Below, in pieces: positions 43,616 through 52,527 of a DNA stretch of 64,000 nt. The first letter of the stretch is position 1; the number at the start of each line of letters is the position of its first letter. Location: assembly GCF_017355915.2 (NCBI RefSeq), contig NZ_JAFEUV020000010.1:165639-229638 (forward strand), in the 5' to 3' direction. This stretch comes from Telluribacter roseus (GTDB taxonomy: Bacteria; Bacteroidota; Bacteroidia; Cytophagales; Spirosomataceae). Both the position numbers and the translations under genes were made by a program. The notes under the pieces were generated by a model. That model had not been told where the DNA came from, searched no databases, and was given only the letters and a program-made list of their open reading frames with translations.

Positions 43616-43948
43616 ATGGCCTGGTTTTATTTGTTCATTGCTGGTCTTTTAGAAGTTGTCTGGGCTTACTTCATGAAGCAATCGCAAGGATTCACTCGCT
43701 TCTCCCCTTCCCTGATCACAATGGTAAGCATGGCTGCCAGTTTCGGTCTGTTAGCTGTGGCTATGCGTACGTTACCCCTGGGAGCAGCCTATACAATCTG
43801 GACGGGTATTGGTGCCGTGGGGGCCTTTCTGGTAGGTATAGTTGTGCTGGGAGAACCCGTGACTGCGCTTCGGATACTGGCTGCCTTATTGCTAGTGGGT
43901 GGAATTGTATTGATGAAAGTGTCATCTAACTACATACTTAAAGCCTGA
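43616..43948 (+). CDS. Guanidinium exporter of the SMR family (Gdx/SugE)
   Basis: 110 residues with four membrane helices, the small multidrug resistance fold. Start is the ATG at 43616 (MAWFYLFIAGLLEVVWAYFMK), which carries the essential Glu of helix 1 (LLEVVWA). Codons further upstream would translate the riboswitch. Gdx-type features are W-x-Y after the Glu and TLPLGAAYTIWTGIGAVGAFLVG. With a guanidine-II riboswitch in front, it exports guanidinium in exchange for protons. The stop codon lies inside a terminator-like inverted repeat. Confidence 0.93.
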   Translation: MAWFYLFIAGLLEVVWAYFMKQSQGFTRFSPSLITMVSMAASFGLLAVAMRTLPLGAAYTIWTGIGAVGAFLVGIVVLGEPVTALRILAALLLVGGIVLMKVSSNYILKA

Positions 43949-43990
43949 CTGGTGGATTGTAGAGGTAAGACCCGTATTCACTAGTCAGGC
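43943..43990. terminator. Inverted repeat between convergent genes
   Basis: A 12-bp stem with one mismatch (GCCTGACTgGTG 43943-43954 and CACTAGTCAGGC 43979-43990) has a 24-nt loop. It overlaps the SugE stop. It lies before the end of the convergent YetF gene, so it may act as a bidirectional 3' end. Confidence 0.5.
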
Positions 43991-43996
43991 CAGGTT

Positions 43997-44698
43997 CTAT
44001 ATTTCTACATAAGCCTTTGTCCAGTTCGACTCCCCACAACTTGTACATCTGGTATCACCGTGAGCTGAGCCATTTGTGGGCTTGGTGGCTCCACAGTTAC
44101 TACATACAATGGTATCCGTTGTCCTGATTTTCTTGTTGATAAATTCGCTATCCCAGGCGGGAATGACGGGTAGTCCCGGTCGGGGATTGGCTTGTTTTAT
44201 TAGGGTAAAGGTACCACTAGCTTCCAGGTATACCCGTTTTACCATGCCCAGGTGATGTAAATTTTCAGACCTCAGCTGAGCTAACAGTCTGTCGCGGGAG
44301 ATACTTGATTTTTTCATTCGATCCATTCGCATGACTGAATCTTCAACCAGTACATCAATATCGCCTTGGGTTAAGTTCTCAAACTTCTGGTCTCTGAAGC
44401 TTCGGGCAGCCACGAATCTATTTATACCCACTACTACAGCCGCTATTATAAAAGGGGGAACTAACCCTCTGTCAGCAACAAGAATAGGTACTCCGACTGC
44501 GGAAGCTAAAGCGACCAGGGCACATAAGTCCAGCCTGCTTATTTGAGTAGACATTCTCTTGCCCAGCATGCGCATACTTACCATAATAAGGAGGTAAATA
44601 AAAAATGTCCGTATGACTAGTTCCAGATAGAACTCGGGAGGTACTTCACCAAGAAGTATTCTTTTCCAGTCAGAAAGTCGGATATCATCAGGAGTCAT
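43997..44698 (-). CDS. YetF-type DUF421 membrane protein with zinc-ribbon tail, copy 2
   Basis: 233 residues. Three membrane helices (~20-90) are followed by the YetF C-terminal domain (FENLTQGDIDVLVEDSVMRMDRMKKSSISRDRLLAQLR, and VKRVYLEASGTFTLIK). An added tail ~195-233 has two Cys pairs: CSNCGATKP and CTSCGESNW, then TKAYVEI. This is a likely zinc ribbon, unusual for DUF421. Its start overlaps the stop of the upstream homologous gene (4 bp), so they are co-translated. DUF421 function is unknown. Confidence 0.85.
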   Translation of the reverse strand: MTPDDIRLSDWKRILLGEVPPEFYLELVIRTFFIYLLIMVSMRMLGKRMSTQISRLDLCALVALASAVGVPILVADRGLVPPFIIAAVVVGINRFVAARSFRDQKFENLTQGDIDVLVEDSVMRMDRMKKSSISRDRLLAQLRSENLHHLGMVKRVYLEASGTFTLIKQANPRPGLPVIPAWDSEFINKKIRTTDTIVCSNCGATKPTNGSAHGDTRCTSCGESNWTKAYVEI

Positions 44699-45405
44699 AG
44701 ATTTATCAGGTTATTGGACAGGTAGGCTTTACTCCACTCACTTGCACCACAATTATTACACTCAATACTGCCATCGGCTACCCGTTGTACATTTCCACAA
44801 CCACAGCACGCTTTGTCATCACCTTCTACATCTTTTTGTGTAGCCTGTACCTGTTTATCAAACTCCGGATAAATGGGAAGGCCAGGCTTTGTTTCATGCG
44901 TTGTATAAACACTTAATATACCACATGCTTCCAGGTAGGCTCGATCCACTTCGGCCAGATTATATATCTTCTTCTCACGAAGCATCGCATATAGCTGTTG
45001 TCTGGTCAGTGCCGTTTTTTCCAACTCCTCCACTATTAGTTTTCCATCCTTGACCACCAGCGTTATTTCACCCTGAGTGATTTCTTCTACCTTCGGACTT
45101 AGAAAGCCCCAAAGGTTAATCTGACGCTGGAAAATAAGTGCGCAACCCAAAGCAATTACACCGAATAAAATACCCCGGTCAGGCAGCTGCATAACGGGTG
45201 ATACGATAGCACCCAAGGTAATCATCACAGCCATTTCGGTCAGTGTTATCTGTCCTGACATACGTTTTCCCATCAGCCTGACTACCAGTAACAAGATGAG
45301 GTAGATAAGAATGGTCCTGATCAGGACCTCAACCATAAACATTGGCGTTGTTTGCCCGAAGAGCCAACGCTTGATATCTCCCAGGTGGATCTCCTCTTCT
45401 TTCAT
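44695..45405 (-). CDS. YetF-type DUF421 membrane protein with zinc-ribbon tail, copy 1
   Basis: 236 residues with the same layout as its downstream neighbour. Helices include IYLILLLVVRLMGKRMSGQI and MAVMITLGAIVSPVMQL. The YetF core has VEEITQGEITLVVKDGKLIVEELEKTALTRQQLYAMLR and VDRAYLEACGILSVY. The tail contains CCGCGNVQRV and CNNCGASEW, then SKAYLSN. Both copies share MGKRMS, KAY after the second Cys pair and a 4-bp overlap, so they likely form a hetero-oligomer from an in-situ duplication. Confidence 0.85.
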   Translation of the reverse strand: MKEEEIHLGDIKRWLFGQTTPMFMVEVLIRTILIYLILLLVVRLMGKRMSGQITLTEMAVMITLGAIVSPVMQLPDRGILFGVIALGCALIFQRQINLWGFLSPKVEEITQGEITLVVKDGKLIVEELEKTALTRQQLYAMLREKKIYNLAEVDRAYLEACGILSVYTTHETKPGLPIYPEFDKQVQATQKDVEGDDKACCGCGNVQRVADGSIECNNCGASEWSKAYLSNNLINL

Positions 45406-46050
45406 GATATAATTCCCCTCGTATTTAGAACCCTATTCTTTCACTAAATATGTAAGCCAGCATCAGGCATACTAATGACCTGATAAATAGTACATTATAC
45501 CCCCGGGTGTAGTTACTGCCAGGTATGACCCTGTACTATATACGTCTGGAAGCTTCCAGGGAGCTTTAGTAGGAAGTGGGGGAGTATGGATCCAGGCCAC
45601 TTAATCAGGAAGATCCCAGTGGAAAATAGATGTTATATCTGCTTCACTGGTATTAAATAGTGTATCTACCTACCCTTCTACCTTTCAAATCAGCCATGAA
45701 TTCTCTTATTAGAGGATAATAGCGTAGAATAACTACCCAGTTATGAAGGGCCTGTATCCATCTTTACATAGTAGAGCTTATAGAACTTCTGAAAAAATAC
45801 AAAACGAACAAGACTATTTGATGAAGAAAGTATGAGTACACTACTGCGAAAATTTCTCGGAATGGATATGTAGTCAATTAGTATTTCCAGGTACTAGCTA
45901 CATACCAAATATACTAATACAGTAAGGTATATAAAGGCACCTTTCTGGCTATAAATGAACCATTTATGGGTTCATTCTTCCACTCCTACCAAATATCAAT
46001 AGGATATTGAAGGCAAGCCTAACTTTAAGCTATATACTATACCTTATCCA
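45406..46050. other. Divergent intergenic region
   Basis: 645 bp of mostly AT-rich DNA between the YetF pair (minus) and the membrane protein gene (plus). It contains a 14-bp perfect palindrome CTGGAAGCTTCCAG at 45546-45559. I see no gene or clear promoter. Confidence 0.4.
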
Positions 46051-46824
46051 ATGATACACCACCAACAGCCCTCTGAGACCTCTGATACTGTATATTACAG
46101 CCAATTGAATGATCAGTTAGCCTTTCCCGGCCCCTGGATTGGTGGTGTAAGTCTGATACTAGGTCCGCTACTAATTCTTACGGGAGCATTACTCCGCATC
46201 CAGTTTCATTTCTTCTTCCCCCAACAATTAGCCGCATTTGCAACCCATCCTGCATTGATCACAGCCGCTTATAGTCTTTATTCCCTCGGAAATGTGATCC
46301 TGTGTTTTGGCATTCTGTATTTAGTAGCAATGATTGGAAAGTGGAATCGAGTGTGGGCTATATGGGCGGGAGTGCTGGTAGTATCAGGTCTTTTTACACG
46401 AACCTTTCATGCTGGAATTGATCACATGGCCTTTCAACTGGTCCGTGTTCAAAATGTAGAGTTAGCAACTAAGGCTGTATCTGATTCCTATCGGGCGTTT
46501 CATGTTTTTCGCTACCTGAATGGGTACATCATGCTTGGGTGGATTTGCATAGCCATCGCATCATATCGTTCCCGCACACTTAACATGTTTAGCGCAATTG
46601 CGCTGGGCATGATGGTCATTGTTCCTTTTGGGACCCTAAAAGGCACAGAAATACGGGCAGTGGGTATACTGGGTTTGTGTATTGCGCTGGTTCCCCTGGG
46701 TATTCGTGTGCTCAGGCAGGCGCCACCGCTGAGTCGACGAGCTAAAATATGGGTGACCATCTTTATCGTCGTAGAACTCATTTTTGTTCCGCTCTCAATC
46801 ATATTTCCGGCTCTGATGAACTAG
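46051..46824 (+). CDS. Multi-pass membrane protein of unknown function
   Basis: 257 residues with about seven hydrophobic helices (for example IGGVSLILGPLLILTGALL, LGNVILCFGILYLVAMIG, VTIFIVVELIFVPLSIIF). A loop carries FTRTFHAGIDHMAFQLVRVQ with two histidines, which might bind a metal or heme, though that is a guess. No family recognised. Its last 26 bp overlap the 3' end of the convergent MFS gene. Confidence 0.78.
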   Translation: MIHHQQPSETSDTVYYSQLNDQLAFPGPWIGGVSLILGPLLILTGALLRIQFHFFFPQQLAAFATHPALITAAYSLYSLGNVILCFGILYLVAMIGKWNRVWAIWAGVLVVSGLFTRTFHAGIDHMAFQLVRVQNVELATKAVSDSYRAFHVFRYLNGYIMLGWICIAIASYRSRTLNMFSAIALGMMVIVPFGTLKGTEIRAVGILGLCIALVPLGIRVLRQAPPLSRRAKIWVTIFIVVELIFVPLSIIFPALMN

Positions 46825-48013
46825 ACAAAACAGGAGCTTTCTCCCTCTTATCCGGAACCGGGTAGAGCCGTGAGATGGTCCAGTATATTAGTAGAATGAT
46901 AGCTGCCTCTATAATATGGATTTTGCTTATGACTTCAACGCCAAAGTAATCTATCATCAGTCCAGCGAATCCCGGTAGTAAAGCTCCCCCAATCATGGCT
47001 GCTGACACCTGGTACCCCACTGCATTTCCGGCGTGGCGGTCCCCGATACGGTCAGGCGTCATAGCAATGAGGCTGGGAAAAACAGGAGCAACTGTAAAAC
47101 CGATTATGACTATACCTGCCAGGACGATAAACTCAGAGTAATTGAAGGCGAACAGACAGGCGCCTACTACGACTCCGATCAGACAGGCGGTTAATACCTT
47201 GTGCACAGAAAATCTTACCATAATAAAGCCAAACACGATTCTCCCAACCGTTAAGCTCCCCCAATATACACTCGTCCAGAATCCGGCAGTAGCATCGGGT
47301 AGCATCCGTGATTTGGTAAGTATGGTGAATATCCACTGACCAACGCTGATTTCGGTTCCGGTGTACACAAAGAAAAGCAGTATGCTTAACCAGGTACTTG
47401 TAAGGGATAGGGTTTCTCTGGGCTTTGCCGGCGCTACTACCTCTTCCTCTTTGTTATTGGCGCCCTTCCACCATTTAAGTGTTAGAAAAAAGATAAAAGC
47501 TAGTACAAGCTGAACAATAGCAACGGTTGTATATCCCAGTGCCCAACTGGAGTCTCGCACGAGGTAAAAGGTCATGATCACAGGCCCTAGTGTAGCTCCG
47601 ATCCCATAAAAGGCATGTAACCAATTTACGACACTGGTGCTGAAGTTGGAGGCGGCAAAAGTATTGATAGAGGCATCGATTGCTCCCCCTCCTGCTCCCA
47701 GAAAAAACGCCATAGCCAATAGAACTACCCATACCCCACTATATGCGTACCCTAACAGGCTTGCTCCTGTAACCAGGCAGCTGAAGGCGAGCAGCGTTCC
47801 TAACTGCATCTTAGACATAATATAGCCAGTGTTGAAACTGGCAAAGAGGTAACCGGCAGTAAAGCTTATGAGCAGCCCTCCTAGAGAATCCAGGGAAACT
47901 CCGTAATCCACACGCAAGGAGGGCCAGGCTACTCCTATCAAACCGTCGGGTAACCCCAGGCTGATAAAAGCCACAAAACAGATCAGGACCAGGAAAGATT
48001 TATGATTACCCAT
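46799..48013 (-). CDS. MFS sugar-type transporter (FucP/YfkF-like)
   Basis: I place the start at the ATG at 48013 (MGNHKSFLVLICFVAFISLG), giving 404 residues; upstream codons to 48064 add an atypical leader and run into the operator region. Twelve helices are seen, with GLPDGLIGVAWPSLRVDYGVSLDSLGGLL, LGAGGGAIDASINTFAASNF and GYQVSAAMIGGALLPGFAGLMID, which fit the FHS/YbjJ-like sugar permease group. It is divergent from a DeoR gene with inverted repeats between them, so it is probably controlled by that repressor. Substrate unknown. Confidence 0.87.
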   Translation of the reverse strand: MGNHKSFLVLICFVAFISLGLPDGLIGVAWPSLRVDYGVSLDSLGGLLISFTAGYLFASFNTGYIMSKMQLGTLLAFSCLVTGASLLGYAYSGVWVVLLAMAFFLGAGGGAIDASINTFAASNFSTSVVNWLHAFYGIGATLGPVIMTFYLVRDSSWALGYTTVAIVQLVLAFIFFLTLKWWKGANNKEEEVVAPAKPRETLSLTSTWLSILLFFVYTGTEISVGQWIFTILTKSRMLPDATAGFWTSVYWGSLTVGRIVFGFIMVRFSVHKVLTACLIGVVVGACLFAFNYSEFIVLAGIVIIGFTVAPVFPSLIAMTPDRIGDRHAGNAVGYQVSAAMIGGALLPGFAGLMIDYFGVEVISKIHIIEAAIILLIYWTISRLYPVPDKREKAPVLSSSSEPEI

Positions 48014-48059
48014 ACATTCAGTACGTTTTCGACCAGCATTGATTATCCCTATGTATACA

Positions 48060-48099
48060 TGCAAAATTGGTTTTGCAAACTTACGCGAATTTTGCGTAA
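48060..48099. promoter_or_regulatory. Two inverted repeats in the MFS/DeoR divergent region
   Basis: TGCAAAA-TTGG-TTTTGCA (48060-48077) and TTACGCGAA-T-TTTGCGTAA (48081-48099, one mismatch) lie between the divergent starts and end 9 bp before the DeoR ATG. They are the best candidates for DeoR operators acting on both genes. Confidence 0.5.
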
Positions 48100-48108
48100 T
48101 ATCGCATC

Positions 48109-48858
48109 ATGATAAAAGAAGAACGCCAAAACTATATTCTGGGTAAGTTAAGCCAGTCGCACAAGGTCACTTTTGAAGAGTTAACGCATGAGTTACACGT
48201 TTCAGAAGATACCATTAGGCGAGATATTGATGTGCTTTACAAAAACGGGCTATTAACCAAGGTCAGAGGGGGGGCTATTATCCGATCTTTGAATCCGTTC
48301 ACTTTTCAGGATCGGGAAAATATCTATTCAGAGAGCAAGCATATTATCGCTCAAAAAGCGCAACAGCTGGTCAGAGCGGGGCAGACCATTTTTATGGATG
48401 GAGGTACTACTGTGTGTGCCGTAGCTCACTATTTTCCTAAAGATGTCCCTCTGCGCGTGGTAACCAATAATCAGGCTTTGGTACCCATTATCCGCGGATT
48501 TGAAAAAATAGAGCTGATAGTACTTGGTGGATACTATGATCGTAATACCGAAACAACAGTGGGAGCCCAAACCTGTAAGGACGCAAAAAACTACATGGCC
48601 GATCTGTATTTTATGGGCGTCTGTGCCATTGACAGCCAGTATGGTATCACGGCCGCTGTAAGGGAGGACGGTGAAGTAAAACAGGCGATGACAGAAGCTT
48701 CCTTACAAACCGTTGCCCTCAGCAGCAAGGAAAAGCTAGGTAGTACAGACCACTTCAAGGTATGCGGTATAAACAGGATTGATGTACTGATCACTGACCT
48801 ACTCTCCAGTGACCCTCTACTGAAGCCCTATCAAAGCAGGGACCTGGAAATCATCTAA
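48109..48858 (+). CDS. DeoR-family transcriptional repressor
   Basis: 249 residues. N-terminal HTH: ERQNYILGKLSQSHKVTFEELTHELHVSEDTIRRDIDVLYKNGLL. The DeoRC effector domain has FMDGGTTVCAVAHYF, LIVLGGYYDRNTETTVGAQ and VALSSKEKLGSTDHFKVC. It is related to, but distinct from, the DeoR at 21040. It faces the MFS transporter gene across a 95-bp region that holds two inverted repeats, so it probably represses the transporter and itself until a sugar phosphate binds. Confidence 0.92.
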   Translation: MIKEERQNYILGKLSQSHKVTFEELTHELHVSEDTIRRDIDVLYKNGLLTKVRGGAIIRSLNPFTFQDRENIYSESKHIIAQKAQQLVRAGQTIFMDGGTTVCAVAHYFPKDVPLRVVTNNQALVPIIRGFEKIELIVLGGYYDRNTETTVGAQTCKDAKNYMADLYFMGVCAIDSQYGITAAVREDGEVKQAMTEASLQTVALSSKEKLGSTDHFKVCGINRIDVLITDLLSSDPLLKPYQSRDLEII

Positions 48859-49482
48859 TTAGAAATTAAATTTATCTAAAGATGTAGCAGATAGGAGTAA
48901 AATAGCTGCGACATATACCACCTGAACTCTAGGCCATGTACTATGGGAGTGTCTACCCGCTACTCCCCCCTCACCAAAGATTGGGTTTGAAACTACATCA
49001 GTACTGCCTCGAAAGCTACATCAGGCAGAGTAAGTCCGGCAGCCATGCGTATGTACTTGAAATGTCCATAATCGGACAAATCTGTTCGACTACGGACAAC
49101 CTAATCAGATAATCCACCCGTAAGTATCTGTACATCAGACGAATCCACATCTGGCACGATGTTGTAACGGCTACTCCTGTTGACGAAACCATACATTTTA
49201 CATTCATCCATGGTTAAGGGCTGATACACAGTATCCCGGCTGAACATTGCTCACCCTACGAATTTTTCGGCCCTGGATGAACTCAGGCTGTCGGTGGGGA
49301 TGATGTACTTCATGCTCACGCCTGGTCACTAAGGCTGACCGTCTGCTGTAGTGGCTCTGCACTTGCATAGATACGAACAGAACGATTACCACAGAGCCTT
49401 ACATATACAGCTCCGGCCTAACAACAAGCCCTCATAATAGACATAAATCTTACTCTACCTACCCTAGCCCTTGATTACTGAT
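48859..49482. other. Intergenic region between DeoR and ABC permease genes
   Basis: About 620 bp with no intact gene. Apart from the possible decayed frame on the minus strand I see no promoter or terminator that I can support. Confidence 0.35.
48993..49313 (-). pseudogene. Possible decayed gene with two in-frame stops
   Basis: Reading from an ATG at 49313, the minus-strand frame is protein-like over 107 codons but is broken by two stops (at codons 21 and 71). Recognisable protein-like pieces are YQPLTMDECKMYGFVNRSSR, YNIVPDVDSSDVQILTGG and YIRMAAGLTLPDVAFEAVLM. No family recognised. It may be an old pseudogene or chance. Confidence 0.28.
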
Positions 49483-51864
49483 ATGCTGCAAAACTACTTC
49501 AAGACCGCTATCCGTAGCTTTTCCAAGAATAAATTCTTTACGATACTAAACGTCATTGGCCTGGCCCTTGGCATGTCGCTCAGTTTGTTATTCATTGCCC
49601 TGCTTACCTTCCTGCACCGGTTTGATGATTTCCATCCGCAAAAGGATCTGATCTATCGGGTAACAACGCAGGTCTATGACAATGACGAAAATCCCCACTA
49701 CGCATCAGCTCCGGTAAACCTTGCTCAACATCTGGAAAAAGATATTACCGGAGTAGAGAAAGTGGTACGCATTTATCGGTCGCTGGGAGGGCAGGCGGTC
49801 TATCAGGATAAGAAGATTCCACTCTATGGGTACTTCGCTGATCCGGAGTTTCTGGAGATTTTTAATTTTCCCTTACTCCAGGGTAATAAGGCAACGGCGC
49901 TTTCCAAGCCTAACTCTCTTGTCATATCCCAAACCGAAGCCACCAAGATATTCGGCGACAAAGATGCGATGGGGAAAATGGTCAGAATGGAAGGTTATGG
50001 AGAATTTATAGTTACCGGTATCCTGAAAGATGTACCCGAAAACTCACACATGCACTTCAGTGCCATTGCCTCCTATACTACACTACTATCTTATAAGGGT
50101 GCTTCCTTCGTGGAAAAGGAAGAGCATTGGAAAAAGTTTGATGGTTCATATGTATACATGCTTCTCTCGGAGGGGTCAAAGCCCCAAACTATTGAACAGT
50201 CTCTGAATACGATTGGGAAGCAGAAATACAGGAAAGAGAGTATAAAAGCCACTTTCAGGCTCCAGGCTCTGGATGATATAGTACCGGGTCCTCAGCTACA
50301 TGATTCTCTGGGAATGACATGGGATTTTCTGCTCCTTTTTATCACGGGCGCGATCACCCTGGTGGTACTGATACCCGCGTGTTCAAACTATATCAATCTT
50401 TCTATTTCTCAATCTCTGGAGCGCATGAGAGAAATAGGGGTGAGAAAGGTAATGGGAGGACAGAAGAAACAGATCATTCTCCAGTTCGTGGTGGAATCTA
50501 CCATCATTGCCCTGCTGGCCCTGCTTCTTTCCTATGTGATCTATGACCTGGTACGAACAGATGTTTTGGATCAGATGGTAGAAACAGATCCCATGGATTT
50601 GTCGCCTACCCCAGGTACCTTCATCGGCTTTTTTATATTCGCAGTAGGGGTTGGTGTTACCGCCGGTAGTATTCCGGCCCTGTACTTCTCCAGGATTTCG
50701 CCCGTCACTGCCCTGAAAGGGAAAGAAGTACAGTCTACTGGCCGCTTATCTTTCCGTAAGATCATTCTGACCACCCAGTTCATGATTTCTCTCGGCTTCA
50801 TCATGGCCGTTGTCATTATGATGCGACAGTATCAGTACTCGGTATCCTATGATATGGGATTTGAACAACAGAATCTTCTCGACGTGGAGCTGCAGAATGT
50901 AGACCCTCAGATTTTCAAAAACGAATTTGGAAAGCTCTCCTCGGTACAGAGAATTTCCCTGTCATCGCATCTTCTGGGGGTGGGCTCGGACTCTAAACAG
51001 TACATCCAAATTTCTCATCTGTTAGACTCGCTAGAGGCGTCCTCCCTATCAACTGATGAGGCTTTCGTTTCAAACATGGGATTAAAGCTGCTGGCGGGTA
51101 GGGGGTTTGGCACCAATGCCCTGGAAAACTCACGACTTATCATTGTCAACGAAGAGTTTGTAAATAAGCTGAATCTGAAAAATCCATTCGCGGCTATTGG
51201 CAGATCGTTCGTCTTACCGGATGGAAGAGAGGTACGTATCGCCGGCGTCCTGAAAAACTTCCACTATTCAGATCTTAGAGATGCAATTGAGCCTTTCTAT
51301 TTTGATTATAATCCTGATCGATTCACCTACGCCAATCTGAAAATAGAAAGAGGGGATATGGCAGGCAGTCTGACGGCGATGGAAACCTTATGGAAAAAGA
51401 TTGGTGGTGAAGGTAAATTCACGGCCCAGCTTTTCTCCGAAGAGATCAGGAATGCCTATCGATATTATATAATGATTGTGAAGCTATGGGGCTTTCTGGG
51501 CATACTAGCCATTACGGTAGCATGTTTGGGGCTATTAGGTACGGTATCCTTCACCACCAAAAAACGCGTCAAAGAAGTAAGTATCCGAAAGGTAATGGGG
51601 GCATCAGCAGAAAACCTCGTGCTGCTACTTTCCAAAGATTTCGTACTCCTGATGATCATTGCCAGCGTTATCACCATTCCTGTCATGTACTTCATTTTTG
51701 ATCATCTCCTGGTTAGTGCCCAGCATTACAGTCTGGAGATTGGATTTGTAGAGATAGCAATTAGTCTGGCGATCATGATGTTTCTGGGGTTGTCGACCAT
51801 CCTGTCACAAACCCTGAAAGCGGCCAATGCTAATCCGGTTAAAAATCTAAACGCAACATCCTGA
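49483..51864 (+). CDS. FtsX/MacB-type ABC transporter permease
   Basis: 793 residues from the ATG at 49483; a TTG at 49471 is an alternative. The start MLQNYFKTAIRSFSKNKFFTILNVIGLALGMS is the usual Bacteroidota MacB-permease opening. An exported MacB_PCD domain (~45-270) precedes three FtsX helices (~285-420). A second periplasmic domain follows (~455-665), and the last FtsX helices (LGILAITVACLGLLGTVSFTTKKRVKEVSIRKVMGAS). No ATPase gene is adjacent. Such orphan permeases in Bacteroidota probably act with a distant ATPase, in peptide or antibiotic export or in stress sensing. Confidence 0.92.
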   Translation: MLQNYFKTAIRSFSKNKFFTILNVIGLALGMSLSLLFIALLTFLHRFDDFHPQKDLIYRVTTQVYDNDENPHYASAPVNLAQHLEKDITGVEKVVRIYRSLGGQAVYQDKKIPLYGYFADPEFLEIFNFPLLQGNKATALSKPNSLVISQTEATKIFGDKDAMGKMVRMEGYGEFIVTGILKDVPENSHMHFSAIASYTTLLSYKGASFVEKEEHWKKFDGSYVYMLLSEGSKPQTIEQSLNTIGKQKYRKESIKATFRLQALDDIVPGPQLHDSLGMTWDFLLLFITGAITLVVLIPACSNYINLSISQSLERMREIGVRKVMGGQKKQIILQFVVESTIIALLALLLSYVIYDLVRTDVLDQMVETDPMDLSPTPGTFIGFFIFAVGVGVTAGSIPALYFSRISPVTALKGKEVQSTGRLSFRKIILTTQFMISLGFIMAVVIMMRQYQYSVSYDMGFEQQNLLDVELQNVDPQIFKNEFGKLSSVQRISLSSHLLGVGSDSKQYIQISHLLDSLEASSLSTDEAFVSNMGLKLLAGRGFGTNALENSRLIIVNEEFVNKLNLKNPFAAIGRSFVLPDGREVRIAGVLKNFHYSDLRDAIEPFYFDYNPDRFTYANLKIERGDMAGSLTAMETLWKKIGGEGKFTAQLFSEEIRNAYRYYIMIVKLWGFLGILAITVACLGLLGTVSFTTKKRVKEVSIRKVMGASAENLVLLLSKDFVLLMIIASVITIPVMYFIFDHLLVSAQHYSLEIGFVEIAISLAIMMFLGLSTILSQTLKAANANPVKNLNATS

Positions 51865-51908
51865 AACAGGCTATGATTATAGATAATTGATATCATCTCT
51901 TTTACTCC

Positions 51909-51945
51909 AACAGCCCCAGCCAATCAGCCGGGGCTGTTCTGTTTT
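51909..51945 (+). terminator. Intrinsic terminator after the permease gene
   Basis: A 9-bp stem AACAGCCCC (51909-51917) / GGGGCTGTT (51930-51938) is followed by CTGTTTT. It separates the permease and sigma-factor transcripts. Confidence 0.8.
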
Positions 51946-52030
51946 GGATTACTAATCGTGTTCAAAATATTTTTCTGCACGTGTAACATTTAGCACCCCA
52001 TCGCGACTAATTACCAAAAGCTTCGTAAGC

Positions 52031-52525
52031 GTGGCAGACCATAACACAGAAAAAGAATTTGAAAGGCGGATCAGCGAATACAGCGCCATGATCCACAAAG
52101 TATGCAGGATGTATGCATACACAGAAGCCGACCGCCAGGACCTCTTTCAGGAGATCGTAATCCATTTGTGGAAGGCATATCCGAAGTTCAGAGATGAGTC
52201 AAAGTTCAGTACTTGGCTGTATCGGGTGGCTCTCAACACAGCGGTAACCGGCCTGCGGAAGCAGAAAAAATTTATTACCTCTTACGAAGCGGAGCACCTG
52301 CCACACCATGTAGCCGATGAAAAAGGAGCAGAAGAAGAGCAGTGGATACAACTATATGAAGCCATTGCTCAGCTCAGCGAAATCGAGAAGGCCATAGTGA
52401 TGCTGTACATGGAAGGCCGAAACTACGACGAGATGGAAGAGATTCTGGGCATCTCGCAGGGTACCCTCAGGGTGAAGATGACCCGCATCAAAGACAAATT
52501 ACGGCAGCTTACCAAAAATAAGTGA
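52031..52525 (+). CDS. ECF-type RNA polymerase sigma factor
   Basis: 164 residues with a GTG start. Region 2: YSAMIHKVCRMYAYTEADRQDLFQEIVIHLWKAYPKF with STWLYRVALNTAVTGLRKQ. Region 4: EKAIVMLYMEGRNYDEMEEILGISQGTLRVKMTRIKDKLRQL. It is a group-4 sigma factor of the kind widespread in Bacteroidota. Its stop overlaps the start region of the membrane protein gene 52528, which probably controls it. It lies just downstream of a MacB-like permease, a pairing common in the phylum. Confidence 0.92.
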   Translation: MADHNTEKEFERRISEYSAMIHKVCRMYAYTEADRQDLFQEIVIHLWKAYPKFRDESKFSTWLYRVALNTAVTGLRKQKKFITSYEAEHLPHHVADEKGAEEEQWIQLYEAIAQLSEIEKAIVMLYMEGRNYDEMEEILGISQGTLRVKMTRIKDKLRQLTKNK

Positions 52526-52527
52526 CT

